A stretch of DNA of 64,000 nucleotides from Bacteroidales bacterium (GTDB taxonomy: Bacteria; Bacteroidota; Bacteroidia; Bacteroidales; UBA932): contig JAFRRA010000002.1 in the NCBI GenBank assembly GCA_017428325.1, positions 62,001-126,000 on the forward strand, in the 5' to 3' direction. Shown one piece after another: positions 17,096-25,375 of this stretch. Positions within the stretch are counted from its first letter, which is position 1. Each line of letters opens with the position of its first letter. Both the position numbers and the translations under genes were made by a program. The notes beneath the pieces are model-generated. The model saw nothing but the letters and a program-made list of their open reading frames with translations, did not search any database and was not told where the DNA came from.

Positions 17096-17599
17096 ATGAA
17101 AAAATTGTTCTTTTTGGCTATTGCTGCAGTTGCATTTGCAGCATGCGGCGGCGGAAACGGCGGTTCCAGTTCAAAGGTTGAACCTCTCAAGGATGGAGTG
17201 ACATTCGAGTGCGACAACTACACAGTTATGGTTCCTACCGGAATGGAGGAGACCTTCAGGTACGGAGATGTCTTGAATTTGAAAACTGCAGACGGTGATG
17301 TCAAATTCGTGATCAACTACTTTACCGGAGGTCCTACAAAGAGCCAGCTCAAGACTACGGGAGATGGACTCAAGGGTATGGTTCACGCACTGGACCAGAA
17401 CTGCAAGAGCGAAGAGCCTAAGGTTGACGGCAATATGGTAACCCTCAAGACCATAACCGAGGGCAATGTCAGGATGGACTTCACTTATCTGAAGGAAGAC
17501 AGGATTGGCGTAACCGGAAACTTCGAGTTCCCTGAAAGCCAGGCTGCCGAGTGGGAAGGCAAATTCCTCCCTATCCTTAAGACCGTTGTATTTAAATAA
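17096..17599 (+). CDS. Predicted lipoprotein, unknown function
   Basis: A 167-residue protein with a signal peptide ending in a lipobox FAAC (Cys17) followed by a Gly/Ser-rich tether, so it should be lipid-anchored in the envelope. The remainder is a compact mixed alpha/beta sequence without a motif I recognise. Its stop overlaps the start of the next gene in TAATG, indicating translational coupling. Together with the next two genes it forms a three-gene operon behind the TATATTTG element at 17047. Confidence 0.85.
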   Translation: MKKLFFLAIAAVAFAACGGGNGGSSSKVEPLKDGVTFECDNYTVMVPTGMEETFRYGDVLNLKTADGDVKFVINYFTGGPTKSQLKTTGDGLKGMVHALDQNCKSEEPKVDGNMVTLKTITEGNVRMDFTYLKEDRIGVTGNFEFPESQAAEWEGKFLPILKTVVFK

Positions 17600-18282
17600 T
17601 GAGACGGCTTTTATTTTCTGCGACAGCTGTCCTTCTTGTTGTCCTTGGCGTTTCCTCCTGCAAGTATTTCAAGGTGGGGGAGACTTCCGTTGTGCCTTTG
17701 ATAGAAGATACTACGGCCACCCTGCTCCAGGCCTGGAATATGGCATATCCTGAAGGCTGGATGGAGGAGGAGGAATCTCCAACCATAAAGTATCTCTTCT
17801 ACGACATTGACAAGGACGGGCTGAACGAGCTTTTCATAAGCCGCGGCCCATGGTCCATGGCGGTGTTCACCTTTGCTGGAGACAGCCTTAACTGCCTGTC
17901 TTACAAGTGGCACGACAGGATGGGCTACGAGGTGGTGGAAGGAGGATACCTGCTGGAATTCTTCGAGACTTACGAGAACCAGTTCAACAGGGAGCAGAAT
18001 TGGATATTCTACCGTCTGGAAGGCAGCAAGCCTGTGGATTCCGGATGGTTCACGGAAACTTTCACAGGCAATGAGGCGGACAATGTTTTTGATTCTGACG
18101 TTACTCTGAGGCTTGCAGATTCAACGGCAGTTGCGCAGCGTCCTTTCGATTTCAAGTTACCGGATTACCGGGTCGTTGAAAGGGAAGAATATGTCAAGCA
18201 CACTCCGTCCGAGGAGGTTGCAGCGGAATCCATTCTGATTGATGATCTTCCTGGCTGGAAAGAAGTTACCATAGCTGAATGA
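17599..18282 (+). CDS. Predicted lipoprotein with a calcium-loop-like motif
   Basis: A 227-residue protein with a signal peptide and lipobox (Cys21, VSSC). Around residues 69-77 is DIDKDGLNE, which follows the D-x-D-x-D-G-x-x-E calcium loop of EF-hand or FG-GAP/VCBS-type repeats, set in a YDIDKDG context common in secreted proteins that read out calcium-stabilised folds. No other family is recognisable. It is translationally coupled on both sides: TAATG with the upstream lipoprotein and ATGA with the downstream CAT-like gene. Confidence 0.82.
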   Translation: MRRLLFSATAVLLVVLGVSSCKYFKVGETSVVPLIEDTTATLLQAWNMAYPEGWMEEEESPTIKYLFYDIDKDGLNELFISRGPWSMAVFTFAGDSLNCLSYKWHDRMGYEVVEGGYLLEFFETYENQFNREQNWIFYRLEGSKPVDSGWFTETFTGNEADNVFDSDVTLRLADSTAVAQRPFDFKLPDYRVVEREEYVKHTPSEEVAAESILIDDLPGWKEVTIAE

Positions 18283-18899
18283 GAACCGAGGTAGATCCTA
18301 AAACAACAAAAAGGGCAAGGGCGTTCGAGATGTGGATGACCTCTCCTATGCCTATGGTCACCCTCTTCAAGACTTATGACGTGAGCCGTCTTGTCAGGTA
18401 CTGCAAAAGGAAGGGCTATAAGTTCAATATGGCTCTGTGCTGGTGCCTTTGCAAGGCGGCTGGCGGCATAGAAGAGTTCTATACGGTGCCGGAGCAGGGG
18501 AAGCTGTTCCGTTACGACCGCCTTGCCGTGAATGTGGTTGTGGATACTGCCGACGGGGGCATCAGCCTCTGCGATGTGCCTTACAGCGGAGATATCTCAA
18601 AGTTCAACGATGATTATCTGAATCTTACCGGAAAAACGAGGGATGCCTGCAGCGACCAGCTTTTGGGATCTGAGTATGCCATATTGGGCACGTCCACTAT
18701 TCTGGAGACTGAACTGGATGGCATAATCAACCAGTATTCCGGAAGGTGGAACAACCCGTTCATAGCCTGGGGCAGGTATCGCAGAAAAGGACTTTTCAAG
18801 ACGGAACTGAAGCTTTCCATGCAGTTCCATCACTCCCAGATGGATGGTGCCCATGCGGCAAAATATCTGGAGATACTGCAGAAAACAATAGCGTTATAG
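18279..18899 (+). CDS. Chloramphenicol-acetyltransferase-like acyltransferase
   Basis: A 206-residue protein of the CAT fold (PF00302). The catalytic motif HHxxxDG is present as HHSQMDG at residues 184-190, with His185 the expected general base and Asp189 the structural partner. The N-terminal half shows the family pattern TLFKTYDVSRLV and FNMALCWC. CAT-like proteins of this type are common in chromosomes of gut Bacteroidota and often have unknown acyl acceptors; coupling to two lipoprotein genes argues against a mobile resistance cassette. A resistance role is not excluded by sequence alone. Confidence 0.85.
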   Translation: MRTEVDPKTTKRARAFEMWMTSPMPMVTLFKTYDVSRLVRYCKRKGYKFNMALCWCLCKAAGGIEEFYTVPEQGKLFRYDRLAVNVVVDTADGGISLCDVPYSGDISKFNDDYLNLTGKTRDACSDQLLGSEYAILGTSTILETELDGIINQYSGRWNNPFIAWGRYRRKGLFKTELKLSMQFHHSQMDGAHAAKYLEILQKTIAL

Positions 18900-18911
18900 A
18901 TGCATTTTCTA

Positions 18912-18942
18912 TTGGATTTTTGCGGAATTTAATTTAACTTTG
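18912..18942 (+). promoter_or_regulatory. Bacteroidota promoter for the DUF805 gene
   Basis: TTG at 18912-18914, then 20 bases, then TAACTTTG at 18935-18942 (TAnnTTTG). Spacing and both elements match the Bacteroidota consensus. Transcription would begin near 18949, leaving a leader of about 64 bases to the ATG at 19013. Confidence 0.7.
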
Positions 18943-19012
18943 TGAAGATTGAAAAACCAACTTATCCGGAAACTATTTCAATTATTTAATAACAACCTAA
19001 AAATCAACAATT

Positions 19013-19537
19013 ATGGCAAACGCACTTCCTCAATTGGATTTTATGCAGGCATTAAAGCTTGCCTGGAGCCGTGTTAAAGAGACAACAGGACGTTCACGCA
19101 GATCAGAGTTCTGGTGGGCAATGCTGGTACTCTGTGTAGGTGGCGGTATTGTAGGAGCTATCCTCAGGCAGATCCCTTATCTCGGATTCTGGCTCTATCT
19201 CATCGTTTACATTGGCATTCTGGTAATTTCACTGCCATTGTTCATGCGCCGTATGCATGATGTAGGCAAGGGAGACGGCCTTGTTAAGGCTTATGCCGTT
19301 ATTTTCGCCTGCTATCTTCTCGTTATGTTCCTGACCTGGCTGTTCTGGCACATTGGTTGGGCAGCAACTTTCATCACCGGATTCCTGACAATCCTTGTTT
19401 CCCTGGCATTGGCAGTAATCGGAATCATCCTGATCGTTAACTGCGCACAGGACGGAAAGCCTGAGACTAACGAGTGGGGTCCATCTCCTAAGTATGTAGA
19501 CGGACCGGCAGCTCCTGAGACTCCAGCTCAGCAGTAA
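19013..19537 (+). CDS. DUF805 family inner-membrane protein
   Basis: A 174-residue protein of the DUF805 family (PF05656). The family pattern is visible: GRSRRSEFWW before the first membrane segment, then MRRMHDVGKGDG between segments two and three. Four hydrophobic segments lie between residues 35 and 145, followed by a Pro/Ala-rich tail. Function is unknown; the family occurs near stress and envelope genes in many bacteria. It is monocistronic, with its own promoter (18912) and a strong terminator (19553). Confidence 0.9.
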   Translation: MANALPQLDFMQALKLAWSRVKETTGRSRRSEFWWAMLVLCVGGGIVGAILRQIPYLGFWLYLIVYIGILVISLPLFMRRMHDVGKGDGLVKAYAVIFACYLLVMFLTWLFWHIGWAATFITGFLTILVSLALAVIGIILIVNCAQDGKPETNEWGPSPKYVDGPAAPETPAQQ

Positions 19538-19552
19538 TAATCCGCAAGAGGA

Positions 19553-19592
19553 GAAAAAAAGAGGATGGCCAACCGGTCATCCTTCTTTTTTT
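19553..19592. terminator. Bidirectional rho-independent terminator
   Basis: AAAAAAAGAGGATG and CATCCTTCTTTTTTT form an inverted repeat with a short CG-rich loop, A-rich on the left and T-rich on the right, so it can work on both strands. It lies between the convergent DUF805 and glycosyltransferase genes. Confidence 0.85.
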
Positions 19593-19604
19593 TGTACCCT
19601 TTTG

Positions 19605-20321
19605 TCAGATCTTGTCCATCCCCTTGGTGAACTTTATCCAGTAGTACTTCAGGGGATTCTTGTACTTGAGCTGTTTCCACGGACGGCTCTGGTGAGGACG
19701 ATGGATAACCGGCAGGGTGGTGAACACATAGTTCTTCAGTCCGCTGTCCAGGGCTTCGTGAGAGATGGTAACGTCGTACCAGTTCTTTGTCGGGTCCAGG
19801 GTGTTGAAATCAAATGCTTTCAGAAGGGCCGGGGTAAGGAGGGAGCAGCAGAAACTGCAGTGCTTCTTTGAGTCTATAACCTGGTTTTCCTTTCCGAGCA
19901 TATGCTTGTAAGGGTAGTTGATCACACCGGCGTCATCCACGGTAACGGAGGCTGCAATGGCGCAGTCCGGCCTCTGCAGGGCTCCATCCACAAGGCCTTG
20001 AAGAGTATCCTTGCGTACGGTAACGTCACTTTCCACAATCAGAAGACCGGCGTCAGCCTCAAGAGCCTCCTTCTGTGAAGTCTGGAGGACAAGGAGATAG
20101 TTCGGCGACGGATGGTCAGTAATGTCTTTCAGGTTTACAAGACGGAAACCGTATTCCTTTGACGCTTTCTCCAGTTTTTCTGTATTCTCGTCCGTGGAGA
20201 AATCATTGAAGATGGTATAAGTGTGAGGGAAGGCCATCTCTGAAGACTGGATGGCCTTTATCGTTTCCATCGTGGATTCTATGGAATCTTTAACAGGTGT
20301 AATTATATGGACCAGTTTCAT
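19605..20321 (-). CDS. Glycosyltransferase family 2-like protein
   Basis: A 238-residue GT-A fold protein. The nucleotide-binding start is VHIITPVKDS, the ribose-contacting segment NDFSTDENT is near residue 39, and the metal-binding acidic triad is ESD at 97-99 inside LLIVESDVTV. The C-terminal half carries a Cys pair (FCCSLL) and NWYDVTISHEAL. It has no signal peptide or clear membrane anchor. The sugar donor and acceptor are unknown. It is 3 bp downstream of the zinc-ribbon membrane protein gene. Confidence 0.82.
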   Translation of the reverse strand: MKLVHIITPVKDSIESTMETIKAIQSSEMAFPHTYTIFNDFSTDENTEKLEKASKEYGFRLVNLKDITDHPSPNYLLVLQTSQKEALEADAGLLIVESDVTVRKDTLQGLVDGALQRPDCAIAASVTVDDAGVINYPYKHMLGKENQVIDSKKHCSFCCSLLTPALLKAFDFNTLDPTKNWYDVTISHEALDSGLKNYVFTTLPVIHRPHQSRPWKQLKYKNPLKYYWIKFTKGMDKI

Positions 20322-20324
20322 CTC

Positions 20325-20870
20325 CTACATATTTGCAAGGCCCTGCTTTATGGCTCCCATAAATCCTCCGGTTATCAGTACGATAACAAGAAGTCCCAGA
20401 AGTGAAAGAATAAGTCCGGCAATAGCCATTCCTCTAGGAACCTTGAAGACACCTATGAAAGAGAAAATCAGTCCGAGAAGCCAGACCAGCCAGCCTAAGA
20501 ACGGAATCCATCCCAGGAAAATTGATAATAGAGCCAGGATGAAGCCTGTTATACCCAGACCATTGGTCTTGCGTGGCTCTTCCACATAATAAGGCTGCTG
20601 ATAAGGTGGCTGCTGCTGGGCATATTGCTGCTGTGGCGGTTGCTGGTAATTAGGCTGCTGCTGTGTATATTGCTGCTGGTAGTTTGGCTGTTGCCCCTGC
20701 CAGTTCTGCTGAGGTGGTGGAGGTGGCGGGGGAGGGGTCTGCTGGGCAGACGGGCCTTCCTGCTGTGCAGGCTGGGGATTCTCCAGCCACTTGCCGCAGT
20801 ATTTGCATTTGATTGCGGCGGCGTTTATTACCTGTCCGCAGAACGGGCATTGCTTGGTCAGTTCTTCCAT
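20325..20870 (-). CDS. Zinc-ribbon membrane protein with a Pro/Gln-rich linker
   Basis: A 181-residue protein in three parts. Residues 8-25 form a zinc ribbon (Cys8, Cys11, Cys22, Cys25) like the zinc-ribbon domains at the N-termini of many small membrane proteins. Residues 32-95 are low complexity, rich in Pro, Gln and Tyr. Residues 100-175 hold two to three membrane segments with a GLGITGFILALLS pattern as in the DUF4190 family. The function is unknown; the linker probably holds the cytoplasmic ribbon away from the membrane. Confidence 0.85.
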   Translation of the reverse strand: MEELTKQCPFCGQVINAAAIKCKYCGKWLENPQPAQQEGPSAQQTPPPPPPPPQQNWQGQQPNYQQQYTQQQPNYQQPPQQQYAQQQPPYQQPYYVEEPRKTNGLGITGFILALLSIFLGWIPFLGWLVWLLGLIFSFIGVFKVPRGMAIAGLILSLLGLLVIVLITGGFMGAIKQGLANM

Positions 20871-20885
20871 ATCGTTGAATGATTT

Positions 20886-21452
20886 CTAATAATTGCTTAG
20901 AGCTTCTGCACTCTTTTGGTATCTGACGGCGGCCTTGTAGGCTCCTTCAGGTTTCGGAATATCGCAGTCCAGAAGTATGTCGTCGCCCGGGTTTGGCGGG
21001 CAGATACTCCTTATAAGCTTTCCGTTTTCCCAGTAGTACCGGTATTCGTATTCTTTGCCGTCATATCCCATGACCCTGTAGAAGTAAAACTCCGGATTGC
21101 CGGTATCGGGGTCAAAGAGGATTTCGAGCAAGTATTCTCTCGGGGCGACATTCCATTTGCTGCGGACAAAGAATACATTGCGGTCAAAGGACCATTCGTC
21201 ATCGAGTCCCATAGAGTAGTAGATCACGGTATTTACCTTGTGAGGTCCGCTTCCGCTCCACATCTCCAGGATATTCAAAGTGGTGCTGTTTACAAAGATA
21301 TTGTCGTAATAGTCTCCTACGGCCTTGACCTTTTCCATCGCGGTAGCGTAATCCTTACGGATTTTGGCTATGGCCTGATCTGTCTTTTGGGCCTTGAGTC
21401 CTGCCGGGGCCAGAATCAGCGCGGCAAGGACGGCCAGCAATGTCTTTTTCAT
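20886..21452 (-). CDS. Secreted protein, paralogue of the adjacent upstream gene
   Basis: A 188-residue protein with a cleavable signal peptide (ALILAPAGLKA-Q). It shares with its upstream neighbour the pattern KIRxxYAxAM, then MWSGSGPH, a DEEWS-like DDEWSFDRN, EILFDPDTGNPE, and a late RYYWENGKLI. This is clear evidence of tandem duplication. No known family is recognised. The ATG at 21452 is chosen; it lies 2 bp after the stop of the upstream paralogue. Both are probably co-expressed with the transglutaminase-like gene. Confidence 0.85.
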   Translation of the reverse strand: MKKTLLAVLAALILAPAGLKAQKTDQAIAKIRKDYATAMEKVKAVGDYYDNIFVNSTTLNILEMWSGSGPHKVNTVIYYSMGLDDEWSFDRNVFFVRSKWNVAPREYLLEILFDPDTGNPEFYFYRVMGYDGKEYEYRYYWENGKLIRSICPPNPGDDILLDCDIPKPEGAYKAAVRYQKSAEALSNY

Positions 21453-21454
21453 AA

Positions 21455-22042
21455 TCAATAGTTCCAGAGGTTATTCATCGTGGCGATCTGGAAGATCATC
21501 TTTGCCCTGGAGAGAGCCTCTTCCGGACTTGGGATGTAATCCTCTTCAGCCTGCTGGGTGTTGTTTATAAGAGTCTTGAGCAGTTTCCCGTCCCAGAAAT
21601 AGTAGCGGCATTCCACGGTCTTGTCGTGGTAGTCCGTATTCTTGGAGTGGAAGAATACCGGCTGGCAATGCTCGGGATCACCGTCATCCGGGTCATACCA
21701 GAGGATTTCGTAGTAGTATTTCTGGCTGCCGATATTGTATGAATAGCGGGCGAATCTAGGGAATCTCAGGATTTCGGATTCTTCTTCGCTGAGGTCAAGG
21801 CCGAAGAAAATCTCCATTTTTCCATTGTGCTGTCCGCTTCCCGGCCACATTTCGTCTGAGGTTATGACAATCTTGTCCTTTGCCGGATATTCAGGGTCTG
21901 ACCTCATCTCCAGCATCTTCATTGCACCGGCGTATTCCTCGCGGATTTTTGCCAACTGCTTTTCTTTGCTGTTCTGGGCTCCGGCGTTCAGCGGAAGGAG
22001 CATAATCGCCATAAGGGCGAGAACTAAATATCTGTTTTTCAT
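21455..22042 (-). CDS. Secreted protein, paralogue of the adjacent downstream gene
   Basis: A 195-residue protein with a signal peptide (LLPLNAGA-Q). It has the same block order as its neighbour: KIREEYAGAMKM, EMWPGSGQH, EILWYDPDDGDPE, CRYYFWDGKLLK. The acidic DPDDGDPE segment may bind a cation, which is inference. The shared MWxGSGxH and DPDxGxPE blocks may define an undescribed periplasmic family. It sits 25 bp downstream of the transglutaminase-like lipoprotein gene. Confidence 0.85.
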   Translation of the reverse strand: MKNRYLVLALMAIMLLPLNAGAQNSKEKQLAKIREEYAGAMKMLEMRSDPEYPAKDKIVITSDEMWPGSGQHNGKMEIFFGLDLSEEESEILRFPRFARYSYNIGSQKYYYEILWYDPDDGDPEHCQPVFFHSKNTDYHDKTVECRYYFWDGKLLKTLINNTQQAEEDYIPSPEEALSRAKMIFQIATMNNLWNY

Positions 22043-22067
22043 GGTATTATGTTTTTGCTATAGTTTC

Positions 22068-23792
22068 CTATTGGTTGTAGTCCACGTCCATCCAGCATTT
22101 CCAGCCTCCGTTAAGAATGTTTCCGCCTCTCCACTCGGCCTCTCCCATCTGGAAGTCAACCTCGTCATAGTGAGGGTAGATCTTTGCCGGGTAGAGCGGT
22201 GCCCAGAGGCCGTATTCGTCGTTGACAATGAACCTGTAGGCATCCAGTCCGCGGCTGAAGAAATATTTAAGCATCTGCTGGTCATTTGTCAGTGCAGAAG
22301 TTGTATCCGCCTTGTCGCGGTCTCCTCCGCTGTAGCCGAAGCTCTGATCCACAGGAACCCAGCCGACGCCTTCGTAGTAAACCTCTGCCCAGTCGTGCAG
22401 GTTCACGTGGCCCGGATGAACCATCCATCCGCTCTGCCAGCGTGCAGGAACGCCCTCATAGCGTGCCATTGTCATAAACAGCAATGATACCTGTCCGCAA
22501 TCTCCGTGCCCGTTTTTAAGGACGTACATAGGGATGTTCGGAATGGTGGAGTAGTCTCTTGCTCCGGCCCAAGGGATGTTCTCGGTAATCCAGCTCCAAA
22601 TCCTCTTGACCTTCTCGTAAGGTTCGGTTGCTCCGCCCACAAGACTGTCTGCAAGGGTCTTGATCTTGTCTGTAAAGACAATGTGCCTCTCCCTTTCCGC
22701 CGTGTAGGTCTTGTAGATCAGCGATGTGGTGTCATACGGCTTAATCTGCTCTTCAAGGTTTGCAAAGTACTGGTTGTAGGAAGTGTAGCTGAGGTCATAA
22801 CCAGCCTTGAGCGTATCCTTTCCGTTGGAAACCATCTCGAAGTATATGCTCCTTCTTGCTGCATCCGGTGAAGAGATTATGTAGCCGTCTGCCATATATG
22901 CGCCCTCATTTCCCTTTATATGCCTTCCGTCCTCAAAGAACCTGGTGGCAAGGGTTCCGTCAGTTGCTGCAGACGGGTAGCCCAGGCTTTCCTTCCTGGT
23001 TACCTTGGTGTTAAGTCCCCGGAACTTGAATACCGGCCTGACTTCCGGGAGTTCCAGATCCCTGTAATCGGAGTTGTAGCCTATGAAAACTCTCTTGAGT
23101 TCAATGTCCTTCTGCCTTTCCTTTTCCTTAGGGTATGGAAGCCACATCCTAACGACCTCTCCCGCAGGCACTGCGTCAGGCATGACCCTCATAAGGACGT
23201 GTACTGTCATCTTTACAGGATCCACAAAGGAACTTACGCGTATGTCCTTGCTCCATACCTGCTGGAAGCAGGCATCTGAGATAACCTTTGGAAGATAGTC
23301 TTTCAGGAAATCTCCCGTGGTTCCTGTCTCCGGACCGTCTATTGCCTCGCGGGCTGCGACGCAAACCGGGTCTACGAGGAACAGGTTGCCCGGACCCTTG
23401 CGGAAATAGCGCCTTACCCCGTCTATTGTCTTACATTCCAGGGCTCCGGTCTGTCTCCAGAGTTCCATCTGTGCCTCAGTAACGTTAGGAATATACTTTT
23501 GAATGTATTCCATAACCTCGGCCTCGTTCTTGTTGAATTCGGACAGGATCCTGTTCATCTTGTCCTTCTCGAAGTTTATCAGATACTTGTCCGATTCAGA
23601 CAGGAAATCGCACTTGAGGGCTTCGGAAAGAATCTGGTTTGCCCTTTTGAAGTTGCCATCTTCTATGAGATTGTCCAGGGTCTCCTCATCCAGTTTCGGA
23701 GACATCTGCGGGGCTTTTGAAGTACAGAATGATGCAATGATTGCCGCCGCAATGATGGCTGTGGCGGACAGCAGTTTGGAGTAGGTTTTCAT
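22068..23792 (-). CDS. Transglutaminase-like lipoprotein
   Basis: A 574-residue protein. The signal peptide ends in a lipobox SFC (Cys23), so it is likely lipid-anchored. The C-terminal half is a transglutaminase/protease-like domain (PF01841) with the catalytic triad Cys432 in GHGDCGQ, His466 in NLHDWAEV, and Asp482 in WVPVDQSFG. The N-terminal half, residues 35-330, is not recognised. Such domains in bacteria are usually peptidases or amide hydrolases rather than cross-linkers. The ATG at 23792 (MKTYSKLL) is chosen over an upstream alternative because it gives a clean signal peptide. Confidence 0.88.
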   Translation of the reverse strand: MKTYSKLLSATAIIAAAIIASFCTSKAPQMSPKLDEETLDNLIEDGNFKRANQILSEALKCDFLSESDKYLINFEKDKMNRILSEFNKNEAEVMEYIQKYIPNVTEAQMELWRQTGALECKTIDGVRRYFRKGPGNLFLVDPVCVAAREAIDGPETGTTGDFLKDYLPKVISDACFQQVWSKDIRVSSFVDPVKMTVHVLMRVMPDAVPAGEVVRMWLPYPKEKERQKDIELKRVFIGYNSDYRDLELPEVRPVFKFRGLNTKVTRKESLGYPSAATDGTLATRFFEDGRHIKGNEGAYMADGYIISSPDAARRSIYFEMVSNGKDTLKAGYDLSYTSYNQYFANLEEQIKPYDTTSLIYKTYTAERERHIVFTDKIKTLADSLVGGATEPYEKVKRIWSWITENIPWAGARDYSTIPNIPMYVLKNGHGDCGQVSLLFMTMARYEGVPARWQSGWMVHPGHVNLHDWAEVYYEGVGWVPVDQSFGYSGGDRDKADTTSALTNDQQMLKYFFSRGLDAYRFIVNDEYGLWAPLYPAKIYPHYDEVDFQMGEAEWRGGNILNGGWKCWMDVDYNQ

Positions 23793-23825
23793 ATCAAGGT
23801 TGTTTTGTTTTCTTTTCGGCAGTAA

Positions 23826-23833
23826 CAAATATA
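23826..23833 (-). promoter_or_regulatory. -7 element before the transglutaminase-like gene
   Basis: On the minus strand TATATTTG lies 33 bp before the ATG at 23792 and directly after the efp terminator, consistent with a new transcription unit. No clear -33 element is seen because the terminator stem occupies that region. Confidence 0.5.
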
Positions 23834-23835
23834 AT

Positions 23836-23863
23836 AAAAGCGAGTGAAAAAATCACTCGCTTT
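23836..23863 (-). terminator. Rho-independent terminator after efp
   Basis: A 10-bp stem, AAAGCGAGTG with CACTCGCTTT, closes on a T-rich loop and is followed on the minus strand by further T residues. It lies 28 bp after the efp stop. Confidence 0.8.
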
Positions 23864-23891
23864 CATCAATTCCTCAAGTCTGGCAGGTTGT

Positions 23892-24461
23892 CTAGCCCTT
23901 GACTCTCTCTCCGTAGGTACGGTCCTCGACCTTTACGCTGATCTTCTCTCCGTTCTGGATGAAGAGCGGAACCATGATCTTTGCGCCGGTTTCCAGAGTA
24001 GCTTCCTTGAGAGCGTTTGTAGAGGCGGTGTTGCCCTTTACTGCAGGCTCGGTGTAGGTTACCTCGAGCTCAACGAATGACGGAAGTTCGCAGGTGAGGA
24101 TTTCCTCGTGGTCTGCCCATACCATCATCTCGACATTCTGTCCCTCTTTCATAAGGTCTGCGTTCTCTACAAAGTCCTTGTCCAGGTGAACCTGCTCGTA
24201 GGTCTCGCGGTGCATGAAGTTGTAACCGCTCTCGTCTGCGTACAGATACTGGTAAGGTCTCCTCTCTACAGAAACGAGGTCTATTCTTTCTCCGGCTCCG
24301 TATGTGTGCTCCAGAAGCTTTCCGGTCTGGAGATCCTTGAATTTCGTTCTTACGATCGTGTTTCCTTTGCCAGGTTTAACATGCTGGAAATAAACCAGCT
24401 GGCAAGGATGGTCGTTGAAAAGGAAGAAAATTCCGTTCTTAAAATCTGCTGTAGTTGCCAT
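23892..24461 (-). CDS. efp: Translation elongation factor P
   Basis: EF-P relieves ribosomes stalled on consecutive prolines. The 189-residue protein has the three-domain EF-P layout: an N-terminal KOW-like domain with the KPGKG loop (Lys32 at the tip, the position modified in other bacteria), a central OB domain, and a C-terminal OB domain that normally ends in a GERVKG-type tail, as here. Length is typical. It overlaps the 3' end of ispH by 23 bp and has its own promoter-like element inside ispH. Confidence 0.97.
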   Translation of the reverse strand: MATTADFKNGIFFLFNDHPCQLVYFQHVKPGKGNTIVRTKFKDLQTGKLLEHTYGAGERIDLVSVERRPYQYLYADESGYNFMHRETYEQVHLDKDFVENADLMKEGQNVEMMVWADHEEILTCELPSFVELEVTYTEPAVKGNTASTNALKEATLETGAKIMVPLFIQNGEKISVKVEDRTYGERVKG

Positions 24462-25341
24462 AAAAAATACTGTAAAATTTGCCGCAAATATAACTTTTTA
24501 GCCTGATTTTTAAAAATCTGGCCGTGGAGGTGAGCTGCCACTTCGGGGTGGATGTGGCGCCGCAGACTCCGATGCTGTCTCCGCTCTTGAACCATCCTCT
24601 GTCTATCTGGCTCAGCGATTGGATATTGTATGAACGCGGATTGTTTTTCCTGCAAAGTTCGTAGAGCACCTTGCCGTTGGAGGAATCTTTTCCGCTCACG
24701 AAGATTATGACATCGTGGCTTTGGGCAAAGGCGCTCAGGCGGGAATGCCTCTGGGCTACCTGGCGGCATATGGTGTTGTGGATGGTGAGTTTGGACTTGT
24801 CTTCCATCCTCTCCCTGATCATGTCGCAAACCTGGGCATATTCCACCGGATCCTTGGTTGTCTGGGAAAAGATGCTGACCGGTCTGGTGAAATCCACCTT
24901 GTCTATCTGGCCTATGTTTTCCACGACAACGGCTCTTCCCTCAGCCCTTCCTACCAGTCCGTTCACTTCCGCGTGCCCGATCTTGCCGAAGATGACAATC
25001 TGGCCTTTGGTATCCGCAATCTTCTTCTGAAGCTGAAGCACCACAGGGCAGGTGCAGTCTATAAGTTCAATGTTCCGTTCCTTTGCCAGGGCGTAAGTGG
25101 ACGGCGGCTCGCCGTGGGCGCGGATCAGGACGGTCGTGTCGCTGAGGCGGCTCATCCGATCCTTGTCTATCACGTGCAATCCCTTCTTTTCCAGACGGTC
25201 CAGCTCGGAGTTGTTGTGGACTATGGCGCCGAGGGTGTACAGTTCGCTCTGCTTGCTGAGGTTTTCCTCGGCAGTCTTGATGGCTCTGACGACACCGTTG
25301 CAGAAACCGGAATCCTTGTCTATTTCTACTCTTGTTTTCAT
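24439..25341 (-). CDS. ispH: 4-hydroxy-3-methylbut-2-enyl diphosphate reductase
   Basis: IspH is the last enzyme of the MEP isoprenoid pathway and reduces HMBPP with a [4Fe-4S] cluster. The three cluster ligands are Cys14 (GFCNGV), Cys98 (DCTCPVV) and Cys192 (NTICRQVAQR). The conserved AHGEPP, GHAEVNG and GVCGATSTPKW segments are also present. The protein has 300 residues; after STPKW, where homologues usually end within about 15 residues, there is a longer basic and aromatic tail. This tail is encoded across the efp promoter region, and the gene ends 23 bp inside efp. The tail may be a neutral C-terminal extension. Confidence 0.95.
   Translation of the reverse strand: MKTRVEIDKDSGFCNGVVRAIKTAEENLSKQSELYTLGAIVHNNSELDRLEKKGLHVIDKDRMSRLSDTTVLIRAHGEPPSTYALAKERNIELIDCTCPVVLQLQKKIADTKGQIVIFGKIGHAEVNGLVGRAEGRAVVVENIGQIDKVDFTRPVSIFSQTTKDPVEYAQVCDMIRERMEDKSKLTIHNTICRQVAQRHSRLSAFAQSHDVIIFVSGKDSSNGKVLYELCRKNNPRSYNIQSLSQIDRGWFKSGDSIGVCGATSTPKWQLTSTARFLKIRLKSYICGKFYSIFYGNYSRF
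24485..24492 (-). promoter_or_regulatory. -7 element for efp within the end of ispH
   Basis: On the minus strand TATATTTG lies 23 bp before the efp ATG and is part of the last ispH codons. It fits TAnnTTTG. Upstream T- and A-rich sequence could serve as -33 but has no TTTG. Confidence 0.5.
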
Positions 25342-25375
25342 CTTGGGTGGCGGACACTGATATCTCCACCGTCTG

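Noticed and set aside
18279-18899. Acquired chloramphenicol resistance gene
   Set aside because: It is coupled to lipoprotein genes in a chromosomal operon with no mobile-element features; a CAT-like housekeeping or specialised enzyme is more likely.
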